Source of the DNA: Streptomyces pluripotens
Lineage (GTDB): Bacteria; Actinomycetota; Actinomycetes; Streptomycetales; Streptomycetaceae
Direction of reading: 5' to 3'
Assembly (NCBI RefSeq): GCF_000802245.2
Contig: NZ_CP021080.1
Location: 2,480,001-2,544,000 of the forward strand
DNA length: 64,000 bases
A model generated the notes under the pieces. It worked only from the letters and a program-made list of their open reading frames with translations. It was not told the DNA's origin and searched no databases. Made by a program: the position numbers and the translations under genes. Position 1 is the stretch's first letter; every line of letters begins with the position of its first letter. Shown here piece by piece: positions 8,128 through 16,904 of this stretch.

Positions 8128-9036
8128 TCAGCGCCGACTGCGGACCAGCAGAAACACACCGCTCCCGACACCCAGCAGGGCGACGGCGACGGCGGCGACC
8201 GGCCCGCGGGCGAGCCCGAGTCCGGTACGCGCCAACTCGCGGACCCGCTCCCCGGCCTCCTGCGCTTCCCTGGCGAAGGGGAGGGAGGAGCCTGCGGTCG
8301 GGGTGCCGGCTCCGGGCGTGGCCTGTGGGGTACCGGGCGGGGTGGTCCTCGCCTCCTGCACGTCCCCGGTGCCGGCCTCGTCCGGCGTGGCATCACCGTC
8401 CTGACCGATGCCGAACTGGTAGGCGTTGGACTCCCCGACCCAGTCCCCGTCCGCACCGCGGCGCTGGACGACGGCGGCTCTGGCGGTGACCTCGTCGGAA
8501 ACGGCGTCGGAGGTGAGCGCGAGTCTGATCTTGACGCTGACGGTCCGGCCGGCCGGCACGGTGAACCCCTTGAAACCGGCCCCGTCGAGCACTCCGACCA
8601 GTTCCTGCTCGTCGGTGGCGTCGAACGCCACCGGCCGCACCCGGTCACCGTCGTAGAACTCCAGCTTGGTCTGGTCCGGTTTCAGGGCGCGCTTGTCGTC
8701 GACCAGGACGACGACCGGGTGGATGTCGGTGCAGGTGCGGTGGGTCGTGTTGGTGAGGTCGATGTACCAGGTGCCGAACCCGCCCCCCGCCTCGTAGTCA
8801 CCGGGCCCGCCCCGGATCCGGGCGGCCAGCGGAAAGGCCCGTGCGTCCGTGGCCGCGCAGGAGGCGGGCGCCTCGGCTAAGGCGGCTTCCGGCGCCGCCA
8901 TGGGGACGGCGACGGCGGTGACGGCTGCGGCGAGGCAGAGGGACCGGGGCAGGGGCGAGGAAGAGGGCAAGGAAGAGGGCAGGGACCGGAACCGGGGAAG
9001 GGACCTGAACAAGGACCGGGACGAGGGCAGTCGCAT
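8128..9036 (-). CDS. LAxTG-motif cell-wall-anchored surface protein with a TTA codon
   Basis: This 302-residue secreted protein has a basic, serine- and leucine-rich start (MRLPSSRSLFRSLPRFRSLP) leading into a signal peptide core (about 33-56). The extracellular domain has a Cys pair, and the C-terminal sorting signal is LARTG, a hydrophobic segment, then RSRR. LAxTG signals are used by class E sortases in Streptomyces. The codon for Leu53, at the end of the signal peptide region, is TTA (complement of 8878-8880), so translation should depend on the bldA tRNA. ATG 9036 is not preceded by a strong ribosome site, so the start is less certain than the body. Confidence 0.82.
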   Translation of the reverse strand: MRLPSSRSLFRSLPRFRSLPSSLPSSSPLPRSLCLAAAVTAVAVPMAAPEAALAEAPASCAATDARAFPLAARIRGGPGDYEAGGGFGTWYIDLTNTTHRTCTDIHPVVVLVDDKRALKPDQTKLEFYDGDRVRPVAFDATDEQELVGVLDGAGFKGFTVPAGRTVSVKIRLALTSDAVSDEVTARAAVVQRRGADGDWVGESNAYQFGIGQDGDATPDEAGTGDVQEARTTPPGTPQATPGAGTPTAGSSLPFAREAQEAGERVRELARTGLGLARGPVAAVAVALLGVGSGVFLLVRSRR

Positions 9037-9267
9037 GAACACATGACCATGCCGGGTGGGGTGGCGGGACGGGCGGCGCCGCTCCGCAGGCGGGACCGGA
9101 CTCCGCTCGATCGGCGCAGCCGCTTCGGCACCCTGCCACGATCGCCCGTCCCGGCGTCGCCCGCAGCTCCGGCCGGACCCGCGATCGGGCCGGACGCGCC
9201 ACTCCCCGGAACGCAGTGCGAGGTGGTCCGGACGGCAACGCCCGTGCAATGCCGGTCCCACCGGCTG

Positions 9268-10496
9268 TCACCCTGCCCCCCGTCCGAACAACGGCGCCAG
9301 GAGCAACTGCGCGGCCCCCTCGGCCACCACTCGCTCCCCGCACGGAGCGACCCGCACCGGCACCCGCCCGGCGGGCGCCCCGGCCCGCCGGGCGCGCGCT
9401 TCCAGCACCTCACCGACCCCCCGCACATACGCCTCGGGCGCGCCCGCGACCGTCCGCCCACCGAGCAGCACCACATCGATGTCGAGCAAACCCACCAGGT
9501 TCCCGGCCGCGACCCCCAGCACCCGTGCGGCCTCCGCTGCATCGCCCCGCGCCACGGCCCCCAGGCACAGCGCCTCGACGCACCCCTGGTTCCCGCACTC
9601 GCACAACGGTCCGTCGAGCTGGATCACCTGGTGCCCGAACTCCCCCGCCCCGGTCCGCGCCCCCCGATGCACCCTCCCGTCGAACACCAGCCCGGCGCCG
9701 AGCCCCGACCCCAGATGCAGGTACGCGAAGGAACCCCGCGGGTTCCCGTTGCTCCCGTTCCCGCTGCCGGCCGCGCCCGTGACCGCCAGCCCGAGAGCGG
9801 CGGCGTTGGTGTCCTTGTCCACCACGACCGGCACCCCCAACCACTCGGCGAGCGCGTCCCGCAACGGGAAGCCGTTCCAGCGGGGAAACCCGGTGACCCG
9901 GTGCAGCACCCCCCGCACATGATCCAGTGGGCCCGGAAGCGCCACCCCCACTCCCAGCAGCGGCCCGAACCCGGCGAGCCCCCGGACCGGGCGACACCCC
10001 CGAGGCCGGCGAGCCCCCCACCGCTGGCCTCGCGGCCGGCCGGTCCCAAGCCGTCCCGCACCAGGACCCGCACCGCGTCCCCCACCGCGCCGAGCACGAC
10101 CTCCGCCTCCGCCCCCAGGTCCAGGTCCCCTCCCCGCTCCGCCACGACGGCTCCGTCCAGGTCGACGAGGACCACCCGCAGCTCGTCGCGGTCCAGATGC
10201 ACCCCCACCGCATGCCCCGCTTCCGGCACCAGCCGCAGCACCGTCCGCGGCTTGCCCCCGGTCGACACCTGTCGCCCGGCCTCTGCCACTAGCCCCTCCT
10301 CCCGCAGCCGCCCCATGATCTTGCTGACGGCCTGCGGGGTCAGCCCGGTGCGTTCGGCCAGCTCCAAGCGGCTGATGCCCTCACCCCCGGCATCCCGCAG
10401 CAGACCCAGCACCAGCGCGGTGTTGTGGCTGCGGACCGCGCCCAGATTCGCTCCCGCTGGCCCACTGCTCCTCGTCGCCCTGTTCACGCCCCCCAT
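9268..10496 (-). pseudogene. ROK-family transcriptional regulator, frameshifted
   Basis: Two overlapping frames together encode one ROK regulator. The N-terminal part (from ATG 10496, or GTG 10487) has a winged helix RLELAERTGLTPQAVSKIM and the start of the ATPase-like fold. The C-terminal part, in another frame, has VDKDTNAAALG and the zinc motif GHQVIQ...CECGNQGCVE. The frames join cleanly as RSGG-LAGFGPLLGVGVALPG if one extra C is placed in the C5 tract at 9979-9983, giving about 409 residues, the normal family length. Either a single-base deletion inactivated the gene or the assembly lost one base. It is divergent from the MocA-type oxidoreductase gene. Confidence 0.85.
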
Positions 10497-10511
10497 TCTG
10501 CCCACCACTTG

Positions 10512-10538
10512 CACTTTGGCAACAGCGTTGCCAAAGTG
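10512..10538. promoter_or_regulatory. Perfect palindromic operator between the ROK and oxidoreductase genes
   Basis: CACTTTGGCAAC (10512-10523), a 3-base spacer AGC, and GTTGCCAAAGTG (10527-10538) form a perfect 12-bp inverted repeat. It ends 6 bases before the oxidoreductase start codon and lies 15 bases upstream of the ROK start. It is best read as the operator of the ROK regulator, placed to repress both directions. Confidence 0.85.
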
Positions 10539-10544
10539 GGGAGC

Positions 10545-11618
10545 ATGACCGCTGCCCCCTTCCGTGTCGGCCTGATCGGCTACGGCCTCGCAGGCTCCGT
10601 GTTCCACGCCCCGCTGATCGCTGCCGCTGAGGGTCTGACCCTGGACACGGTGGTCACCTCCGCCCCGGACCGGCAGCGGCAGGCCCGCACCGAGTTCCCG
10701 AACGTACGGCTCGCCCGCGGCACCGACGAACTATTCGACCGCGCCGATGAGTTGGACCTGGTGGTCGTCGCCTCGCCGAACCGGACACACGTACCGCTGG
10801 CCACGGCGGCCCTCAGCGCGGGCCTACCGGTGGTGGTGGACAAACCCGTTGCCGGCACGGCGGCCGAGGCCCGCGCGCTCGCCGCCCTCGCAGAGGAGCG
10901 CGGCCTCCTCCTCTCGGTCTTCCAGAACCGCCGCTGGGACAACGACTTCCTGACCCTGCGCAAGCTGCTCGCGGACGGCGAACTCGGCGAACCCTGGCGC
11001 TTCGAGTCCCGCTTCGAACGCTGGCGCCCGAAGCCCAAGGGTGGCTGGCGCGAGTCCGGCGACCCGACAGAGATCGGAGGTCTGCTGTACGACCTCGGCA
11101 GCCACGTCGTCGACCAGGCCCTGGTCCTCTTCGGCCCGGCCACCGAGGTGTACGCCGAGGCGGACATCCGCCGCCCCGGCGCCGAGACCGACGACGACAC
11201 CTTCATCGCGCTCACCCACGCCAGCGGCGTCCGCTCCCACCTCCACGTCTCCGCCACAGCCGCCCAGCTCGGCCCGCGCTTCCGGGTGCTGGGCTCCCGC
11301 GCGGGTTACGTGAAGTACGGCCTGGACCCGCAGGAGACAGCGCTGCGCGAGGGCGGCCGTCCCGGCGGCACCGGCGGATGGGGGACGGAGGGCGAGTCCC
11401 TGTGGGGCCGGATCGGCTCCGGGCAGTCCCCGCTGACCGGCGGCGGCACGCCCGTGCCCACCCTGCCGGGCGACTACCCCGCCTACTACGCGGCGGTCGC
11501 CGGCGCCCTGGCCGGCACCGGCCCCAACCCGGTGACCGCCCTGGAGGCGGCCACCACCCTGGACGTACTGGAAGCGGCCCGCAGGTCGGCCCGGAACAAG
11601 GTGACGGTGACCCTCTGA
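10545..11618 (+). CDS. Gfo/Idh/MocA-family NAD(P)-dependent oxidoreductase
   Basis: This 357-residue enzyme has an N-terminal Rossmann motif VGLIGYGLAGSVFHAPLI and the signature VVDKPVAG (EKP-type) in the middle, followed by the C-terminal alpha/beta substrate domain (GGLLYDLGSHVVDQAL). Such enzymes oxidise sugars or inositol-like polyols. The start ATG 10545 is preceded by GGGGAG, which partly overlaps the palindromic operator. It heads a two-gene operon with the heme-degrading-domain gene (TGATG overlap). The divergent ROK regulator and shared operator suggest carbohydrate-responsive control. Confidence 0.9.
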   Translation: MTAAPFRVGLIGYGLAGSVFHAPLIAAAEGLTLDTVVTSAPDRQRQARTEFPNVRLARGTDELFDRADELDLVVVASPNRTHVPLATAALSAGLPVVVDKPVAGTAAEARALAALAEERGLLLSVFQNRRWDNDFLTLRKLLADGELGEPWRFESRFERWRPKPKGGWRESGDPTEIGGLLYDLGSHVVDQALVLFGPATEVYAEADIRRPGAETDDDTFIALTHASGVRSHLHVSATAAQLGPRFRVLGSRAGYVKYGLDPQETALREGGRPGGTGGWGTEGESLWGRIGSGQSPLTGGGTPVPTLPGDYPAYYAAVAGALAGTGPNPVTALEAATTLDVLEAARRSARNKVTVTL

Positions 11619-12136
11619 TGCACCACCCGAAGATCACCCCGAAGTCCGCACCCGAGATCACCCCCAGCCCGGCGGAACTGGAGGCGCAGGAACGCCGCCT
11701 GGTATTCCGACGGTTCACCCACACCGACGCCTGGGCGCTCGGCACCCTCCTGGTCGAGCTGGCCCGGGAACGACAGGCGCCGGTCGCCATCGACATCCAC
11801 CGCGCCGGCCAGCAGCTCTTTCACGCCGCCCTGCCCGGCTCCACCCCTGACAACGACGCCTGGATCGCCCGCAAGCGCCGGGTGGTGGAACGCTACGGTG
11901 CCTCCTCCTACCTCGTCGGTGCCCGCTTCCGAGCCAGGGGGACCACGTTCGAGGAATCCTCCCGCCTCGACCCCGGTGCCTACGCCGCCCACGGCGGCTC
12001 GTTCCCGATCAACGTCGAGAACACCGGCGTCATCGGAGCGGTGACGGTCTCCGGCCTGCCGCAGCTCCAGGACCACAGGTTCGTGGTCGAGGCGCTGGAA
12101 CACTTCCTGCACGGGACAGAACAGGCACGGGATTAA
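11618..12136 (+). CDS. Heme-degrading-domain (UPF0303/DUF336-like) protein
   Basis: This 172-residue cytosolic protein belongs to the HbpS/GlcG-like heme-degrading-domain family (UPF0303 group). The diagnostic features are PVAIDIHRAGQQLFHAALPG, DNDAWIARKRRVVERYG and VIGAVTVSGLPQLQDH. The start ATG overlaps the TGA of the oxidoreductase by one base (TGATG), so the two genes are translationally coupled. The exact activity of the UPF0303 branch is unclear. Co-transcription with a sugar-type oxidoreductase makes a role other than heme breakdown possible. Confidence 0.85.
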   Translation: MHHPKITPKSAPEITPSPAELEAQERRLVFRRFTHTDAWALGTLLVELARERQAPVAIDIHRAGQQLFHAALPGSTPDNDAWIARKRRVVERYGASSYLVGARFRARGTTFEESSRLDPGAYAAHGGSFPINVENTGVIGAVTVSGLPQLQDHRFVVEALEHFLHGTEQARD

Positions 12137-12209
12137 CCCGACGGTTGCCCCGGTTGGCACGGCTGCACGGCCGTCACGGCATCACGCTCACCCGGAGGGA
12201 CCACAGCCC

Positions 12210-13076
12210 ATGACCAACGCATTGCGGCGGACCGTCGGACGATACGGCATCTGGAGCGCCGGTCTGCGCGCGGAGGATCCCGCCCGCCGCAGCGAACTGG
12301 CCGAGGCCGCAGCCGAGTTGCAGGAACTCGGCTACGGAGCGGTGTGGCTGGGCCGCAGTAGCGCAGCCCACCATGCCGTTCCGCTCTTGCAGGCCACCCG
12401 CTCCCTCACCGTCGGCACCAGCATCCAGAGCATCTGGCAGCACCAGGCCGACGCGAGCGCGGCGGCCTTCGCCGAAGTAGAGGCCGCCCACCCCGGCCGC
12501 TTCGTGCTCGGCCTCGGGGTGAGCCACGCCAAGCTCGCCGACCAGTACCGTCGCCCGTACTCGGCGCTCGTCGCCTACCTCGACGCCCTGGATGCGGCCG
12601 GGGTCCCCATCGCGCGCCGCGTGCTGGCCGCCCTCGGTCCGAAGACCCTGGAGCTGTCCCGTGACCGGGCGGCGGGCGCGGTGCCGTACCTGGTCACCGC
12701 GGAACACACCGCACGGGCCCGCGAGATCCTCGGCGAAGGCCCCCTGCTCGCTCCGGAGTTGAAGGTCGTCCTGGAGAGTGATCCGGCCCGCGCCCGCGCA
12801 CTCGCCCGCGACAGCCTCGCGCTGTACCTCGCACTGCCGAACTACACCAACAACTTCCTGCGCCTCGGCTTCACCGAGGAGGACCTGGCGGACGGCGGCA
12901 GCGACCGACTGGTCGACTCGGTCTTCGCCTGGGGCGACGACGACCGTGTCCGCGAACGGATCAACGCCTTCCAGGAGGCGGGCGCGGACCATGTGGCGCT
13001 CCAAGTGGTGTTCGACGGCCCCAGGGACGCCCTGCCGAGAGAGGAATGGCGCCGTCTGGCGTCCTTGCTCGCCTGA
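12210..13076 (+). CDS. LLM-class F420-dependent oxidoreductase
   Basis: This 288-residue TIM-barrel protein has the luciferase-like features GYGAVWLGR, TSIQSIWQH and FVLGLGVSHAKL, and a short form typical of actinobacterial F420-dependent oxidoreductases (TIGR03620-like). GGAGG lies 10 bases before ATG 12210. The substrate is unknown. It is separated from the upstream two-gene operon by 73 bases and is convergent with the FAH-family gene. Confidence 0.87.
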   Translation: MTNALRRTVGRYGIWSAGLRAEDPARRSELAEAAAELQELGYGAVWLGRSSAAHHAVPLLQATRSLTVGTSIQSIWQHQADASAAAFAEVEAAHPGRFVLGLGVSHAKLADQYRRPYSALVAYLDALDAAGVPIARRVLAALGPKTLELSRDRAAGAVPYLVTAEHTARAREILGEGPLLAPELKVVLESDPARARALARDSLALYLALPNYTNNFLRLGFTEEDLADGGSDRLVDSVFAWGDDDRVRERINAFQEAGADHVALQVVFDGPRDALPREEWRRLASLLA

Positions 13077-13183
13077 CCAGCCCCCACCCGGGGGACGCCC
13101 GTCCGGGGGCGCGGGGAGCCACATGGACAGCGGCGAGGCCGCGATCCCCGACGCCCCCGGCCCCGGCCCCGGCCCCAGAGTGG

Positions 13184-14041
13184 CTACGCGTCCTTCAGCT
13201 CCTGCCGCTGCCGGCCGAGCCCCCTGATCTCCAACTCCACCACGTCCCCGGCCCGCAGATACGGCTTCGGCTCGGGCTGCCCCATCGCCACCCCGGCCGG
13301 CGTCCCCGTATTGACGACGTCGCCGGGGTACAGCGTCATGAACCGGCTGAGGTACCGCACGACCTCCCCGACCGGAAAGATCTGCTCGGCCGTCGTGCCG
13401 TCCTGCTTCAGCTCTCCGTTGACCCACAGCTTCAGCGGGAGCCGCTGCGGATCCGGTACCTCGTCCGCCGTCACCAACCACGGCCCCAGCGGGTTGAACG
13501 TCTCGCAGTTCTTGCCCTTGTCCCAGGTTCCGCCCCGTTCGATCTGGAACTCCCGCTCGGAGACGTCGTGCGCCACCGCGTATCCGGCTACGTGGGCGAG
13601 CCCTTCCTCGGCCGACTCCAGGCAGCGGGCCGTACGCCCGATGACGACGGCGAGTTCCACCTCCCAGTCGGTCTTCACCGAGCCGCGCGGCACGAGCACG
13701 GTGTCGTAGGGCCCGACGACCGTGTCCGGCGCCTTGAGGAAGACCACCGGCTCGGCGGGCGGCTCGGCGCCCGTCTCGCGGGCATGGTCGTGGTAGTTGA
13801 GCCCGATGCACACGATCTTGCCGATGCGGCCAAGCGGCGGCCCGATCCGCAGCCCCGCCGCCTCCAGTGTGGGCAGTTCGCCCGCCTCGGCCGCCGCCCG
13901 TACCCGACCGAGCAGTGTGTCGTCGGCGAGGAGCGCGCCGTCGATGTCGTCCACGAGGTCAGACAGGTCGCGCAGGGTCCCCTCGGCATCGAGTAGCGCC
14001 GGTCGCTCCGCCCCCGCCGTACCGACTCGCAGCAGCTTCAT
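13184..14041 (-). CDS. Fumarylacetoacetate hydrolase-family enzyme
   Basis: This 285-residue enzyme contains the FAH-fold motifs GKIVCIGLNYHDHARE, FLKAPDTVVGP, DWEVELAVVIGR and GDVVNTGTPAGVA, with the acidic metal ligands E and D in place. Family members hydrolyse or decarboxylate diketo acids and related C-C bonds in aromatic and sugar acid catabolism. AAGGAG lies 9 bases before ATG 14041. An inverted repeat GTCCAGT/ACTGGAC (14122-14128, 14149-14155) upstream could be a regulator site. The gene stands alone. Confidence 0.9.
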   Translation of the reverse strand: MKLLRVGTAGAERPALLDAEGTLRDLSDLVDDIDGALLADDTLLGRVRAAAEAGELPTLEAAGLRIGPPLGRIGKIVCIGLNYHDHARETGAEPPAEPVVFLKAPDTVVGPYDTVLVPRGSVKTDWEVELAVVIGRTARCLESAEEGLAHVAGYAVAHDVSEREFQIERGGTWDKGKNCETFNPLGPWLVTADEVPDPQRLPLKLWVNGELKQDGTTAEQIFPVGEVVRYLSRFMTLYPGDVVNTGTPAGVAMGQPEPKPYLRAGDVVELEIRGLGRQRQELKDA

Positions 14042-14219
14042 GATCACAATCTCCTTCGATCGTGGGGCGCCCGGCCGATGGGTGCAGCCATCGGAGGACT
14101 GGCTGATCCTCCAATCCCCCTGTCCAGTCCGCAAGACCCTGTTCATGTACTGGACCGCACGGAACCGGACCCGGCCCATGGCCACGGGCCGGGTCCCGCC
14201 CTCGGCGATCCCGGCACCC

Positions 14220-14945
14220 CTACCGGTACAGTGCGGCCCGCTCGACCGCGCTCCACGTGGTGCTGGTCACGACGTACAGCGCCGCCGCGAGCGGTACGAC
14301 CGCCACGGTCACCAGCGTGCAGAAGGACATGAACGGCATGACCTTGCTGACCGTGTCGAGCCCGGGCGCCTTCGGGCCGTCAGCCGTACCCGCCCCGGCC
14401 GGGTCCTTCGCCATCGTCAGCTTCGCGTGCCGGTAGTTGACGACGGCGATGGCCGCGACGAGGGCAAAGAGGCCGACATAGACGAGGCCCGCCGGGCCGA
14501 ACACCGCGCCGTCGGCGAGCACGTCGGCCCACCGTCCGCCGAGCGGTGCCGCGAACAGCCGGTGCATGAGCAGTCCATTGCTCTCACCGCCGATCGTGGA
14601 GCTGGAGAACAGGTGGTAGAGGAGGAAGAAGGCGGGCAGCTGGAGCAGGCTGGGCAGGCAGCCGGACAGCGGCGACACCTTTTCCTCCGCATGCAGCTCC
14701 ACCATCGCCTTCTGCAACCGCTGGCGATCCTTGCCGTGCTTCTCGCGTAGTTCGGCGATCCTCGGCTGGAGCGCGACACGGGCGCGTCGGCCGCGGGCGG
14801 CGGCCCGGGACAACGGGTGGACGAGAAGTCGTACGAACGCGGTGAACAGAACGATCGCGGCGGCAGCCGCGGAGGCGTGGAAGAGCGGCGTCAACAGGTC
14901 GGCCAGGTGCTCGACCAGGTGGGCGGAGGCGGAGAAGACGGACAT
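14220..14945 (-). CDS. YidC/Oxa1-family membrane protein insertase (second paralogue type)
   Basis: This 241-residue membrane protein has the Oxa1 core: an N-terminal segment, a basic cytoplasmic loop (RAAARGRRARVALQPRIAELREKHGKDRQRLQ) and further hydrophobic segments around FFLLYHLF, GLVYVGLFALVAAIAVVNY and FCTLVTVAVVPLAAALYV. It is shorter than the main YidC and is not next to rnpA or rpmH, so it is an accessory insertase. It lies downstream of the DUF6412-type gene on the same strand and is probably cotranscribed with it. Confidence 0.85.
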   Translation of the reverse strand: MSVFSASAHLVEHLADLLTPLFHASAAAAAIVLFTAFVRLLVHPLSRAAARGRRARVALQPRIAELREKHGKDRQRLQKAMVELHAEEKVSPLSGCLPSLLQLPAFFLLYHLFSSSTIGGESNGLLMHRLFAAPLGGRWADVLADGAVFGPAGLVYVGLFALVAAIAVVNYRHAKLTMAKDPAGAGTADGPKAPGLDTVSKVMPFMSFCTLVTVAVVPLAAALYVVTSTTWSAVERAALYR

Positions 14946-15040
14946 GGCTGAGCCCTCCGGGGGTCTCGTCGTGCCGGAAACGGGAAGAGCGGCATGACGA
15001 CCCGCGCAGGGTCATGTGCTGATGTGCAGCGTGCGGTGCC

Positions 15041-15361
15041 CTACGCGGCGGTCGCCGGAAGGGCGTGCCCGGGTGCCCTGGGCCGCCGGCGTCCGGGCGC
15101 GTCGGGATCGCGTTGCGGCAGGAAGGCCGTGCGCCGGGCCCGGTCGCGTATCGCCGTACGCACCCGGGTGGGCGGGACGGCGGGGGCGCAGCGGGCGGCG
15201 AGGAGGGAGCACAGGGCGAGTACGGAGCCTGCGGCAGCGGTCGCGGCGAGCGCGAGGGCCGTGGTGAGGCCACCGGTGTCGAGAAGCCCACTCTGGAGGA
15301 CCAGCAACTGCGTCAGGACCAGCAGCAGGGCGAAGGGATGCCAGGTGACGCGACTGCGCAT
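15041..15361 (-). CDS. Small two-helix membrane protein (DUF6412-like)
   Basis: This 106-residue protein has two closely spaced hydrophobic segments (WHPFALLLVLTQLLVLQSGLL and LTTALALAATAAAGSVLALCSLLA) and a basic, proline-rich cytoplasmic tail. ATG 15361 follows a ribosome-site-like GGGGG. It precedes the second YidC gene by 95 bases on the same strand, which hints at a link to membrane protein insertion. No molecular function is known. Confidence 0.75.
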   Translation of the reverse strand: MRSRVTWHPFALLLVLTQLLVLQSGLLDTGGLTTALALAATAAAGSVLALCSLLAARCAPAVPPTRVRTAIRDRARRTAFLPQRDPDAPGRRRPRAPGHALPATAA

Positions 15362-15544
15362 CAAAGCCCCCTTCCCACGACTCGCTGCGGCCTTCAACCG
15401 GCCCGTGCGTTCGCCGAGTGGTGCCGTCCCGATCATACCGACTGGTGCGGTGTCGGTCGTACAATCTCGGCCTCCGGCAACTCCTCGCCGAGCGGGATCC
15501 GGGAGTACCGTGGGTGGTCAGTCACCCATATGAGGGGGGCGAGC

Positions 15545-16222
15545 ATGGCACGGGTCTCGGAACAGACGCGCGAGTTGACCCGAGCACGCCTGTTGGAGGC
15601 GGCTGCGGTCGCCTTCGCGCGGGACGGACTCGTCGGTGCGAACATCAACACGATCTCGCAGGAGGCGGGTTACGCCAAGGGCACGATCTACAACTACTTC
15701 CCCTCGAAGGAAGCGCTGTTCGCGGCCGTTGTACAGGAGGCGTGCGACCGAGCGGTGACCGAAGCCGAGGATCCCGGTCCCGGAGCACCGACCCGCGAAC
15801 GCTTGCGCGCGCTGGTCAGCGCGGACGTCGCCTGGGCGGCGGGGAACGAGGCGTTCGCGCGGGTCTTCGTGCACGAGGTGTTCAGCGGTGACCCGAACCT
15901 CTTCGGCCGGGTGGTCGAGGCCGCCGCTCCCTACACCGACCGTGCCGTACAGGTACTGCGGGAGGGGGCCGACGCGGGCGAGGTACGGACGGACCGCCCG
16001 GTGGAAGAACTCGCGCTCCTCTTCAGCGGTATGGGTCTGCTGGCGCTCGCCCAGCACTGGGGCTCGGCCGGAGCCTGGCCCGCGCTTGAGGAGATCCCCG
16101 ACCTCGTGGTGGACCTGTTCTTCAACGGGGCCCGGCAGCCCGCGCGGACGGCAGCCGCGGGTCGCGACCAGGCGCCGGTCAAGCGCCGCAAGGGCGGGAT
16201 GGGGGAGCGTGATGGCGGCTGA
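15545..16222 (+). CDS. TetR-family regulator of the adjacent ABC exporter
   Basis: This 225-residue regulator has an N-terminal helix-turn-helix (residues about 10-58, ending INTISQEAGYAKGTIYNYFPSKEALF) and a C-terminal ligand and dimer domain. The start ATG 15545 follows a GGGGGG-type ribosome site. Its end overlaps the start of the ABC ATPase gene by 11 bases, so regulator and transporter form one autoregulated operon, a common layout for drug or peptide exporters. Confidence 0.92.
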   Translation: MARVSEQTRELTRARLLEAAAVAFARDGLVGANINTISQEAGYAKGTIYNYFPSKEALFAAVVQEACDRAVTEAEDPGPGAPTRERLRALVSADVAWAAGNEAFARVFVHEVFSGDPNLFGRVVEAAAPYTDRAVQVLREGADAGEVRTDRPVEELALLFSGMGLLALAQHWGSAGAWPALEEIPDLVVDLFFNGARQPARTAAAGRDQAPVKRRKGGMGERDGG

Positions 16223-16904
16223 GCCACTGGTCGCACTCGACCAGGTGAGCAAGGTGTACCGGGGCGGTGAGCACACTCAAGTGGTCCTGGACGGAGTCTC
16301 ACTGACCATCGATCACGGTGAGATGGTGGCGGTTACCGGCCCGTCCGGGTGCGGCAAGACCACGCTGTTGAACATCCTCGGGGCGTTGGATCGCGCCGAC
16401 AGCGGCACCGTGCGCTCGTGCGGTCTGGACTTGACCAGGGCCAACCGCAAGCAGCTGACCGAGTATCGGGCCCGTTCGGTCGGCTTCGTGTTTCAGTTCT
16501 ACAACCTGCTGCCGACCTTGACCGCGGTGGAGAACGTCCAGGCCGGCCTCACCGTGGCCGGCGTGGGGCGCGGCGACGCGGACCGACGAGCACGGCACGC
16601 GCTGGCCGACGTCGGACTTGCCGATGCCATGGACAAGTTCCCGGCCCAACTGTCCGGCGGCGAGCAACAGCGGGTCGCCCTCGCACGGGCGTTGGCCAAA
16701 GATCCTGCGCTGGTGCTCGCGGACGAGCCCACCGGCAACCTGGACGAGGACTCCGGGGCGCAGGTGATGGCCCTGCTGCGCACGCTCAAGGACAGCACCG
16801 GGGTCAGCATCCTCCTGGTCACCCACGACCCCGGGGTGAGCACCGCGGCCGACCGGTCCGTCCGCCTCGAACACGGGCGCGTCCACGCACGGCAGGAGTC
16901 GTGA
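16212..16904 (+). CDS. ABC transporter ATP-binding protein (MacB/LolD type)
   Basis: This 230-residue ATPase has Walker A GPSGCGKTT, Q-loop FQFYNLLPTL, signature LSGGEQQRVALARAL, Walker B LVLADEPTGNLD and H-loop VTHD. ATG 16212 directly follows an alternative GTG at 16209. Its TGA overlaps the permease ATG (16904). MacB/LolD-type ATPases power FtsX-like permeases that move molecules out of the membrane or expel drugs and peptides. Confidence 0.93.
   Translation: MAAEPLVALDQVSKVYRGGEHTQVVLDGVSLTIDHGEMVAVTGPSGCGKTTLLNILGALDRADSGTVRSCGLDLTRANRKQLTEYRARSVGFVFQFYNLLPTLTAVENVQAGLTVAGVGRGDADRRARHALADVGLADAMDKFPAQLSGGEQQRVALARALAKDPALVLADEPTGNLDEDSGAQVMALLRTLKDSTGVSILLVTHDPGVSTAADRSVRLEHGRVHARQES

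Noticed and set aside
9043..10548. Plus-strand frame of 501 codons over the ROK locus
   Set aside because: It is a Pro/Arg-rich antisense shadow; the frameshift explanation on the minus strand restores a full family match.
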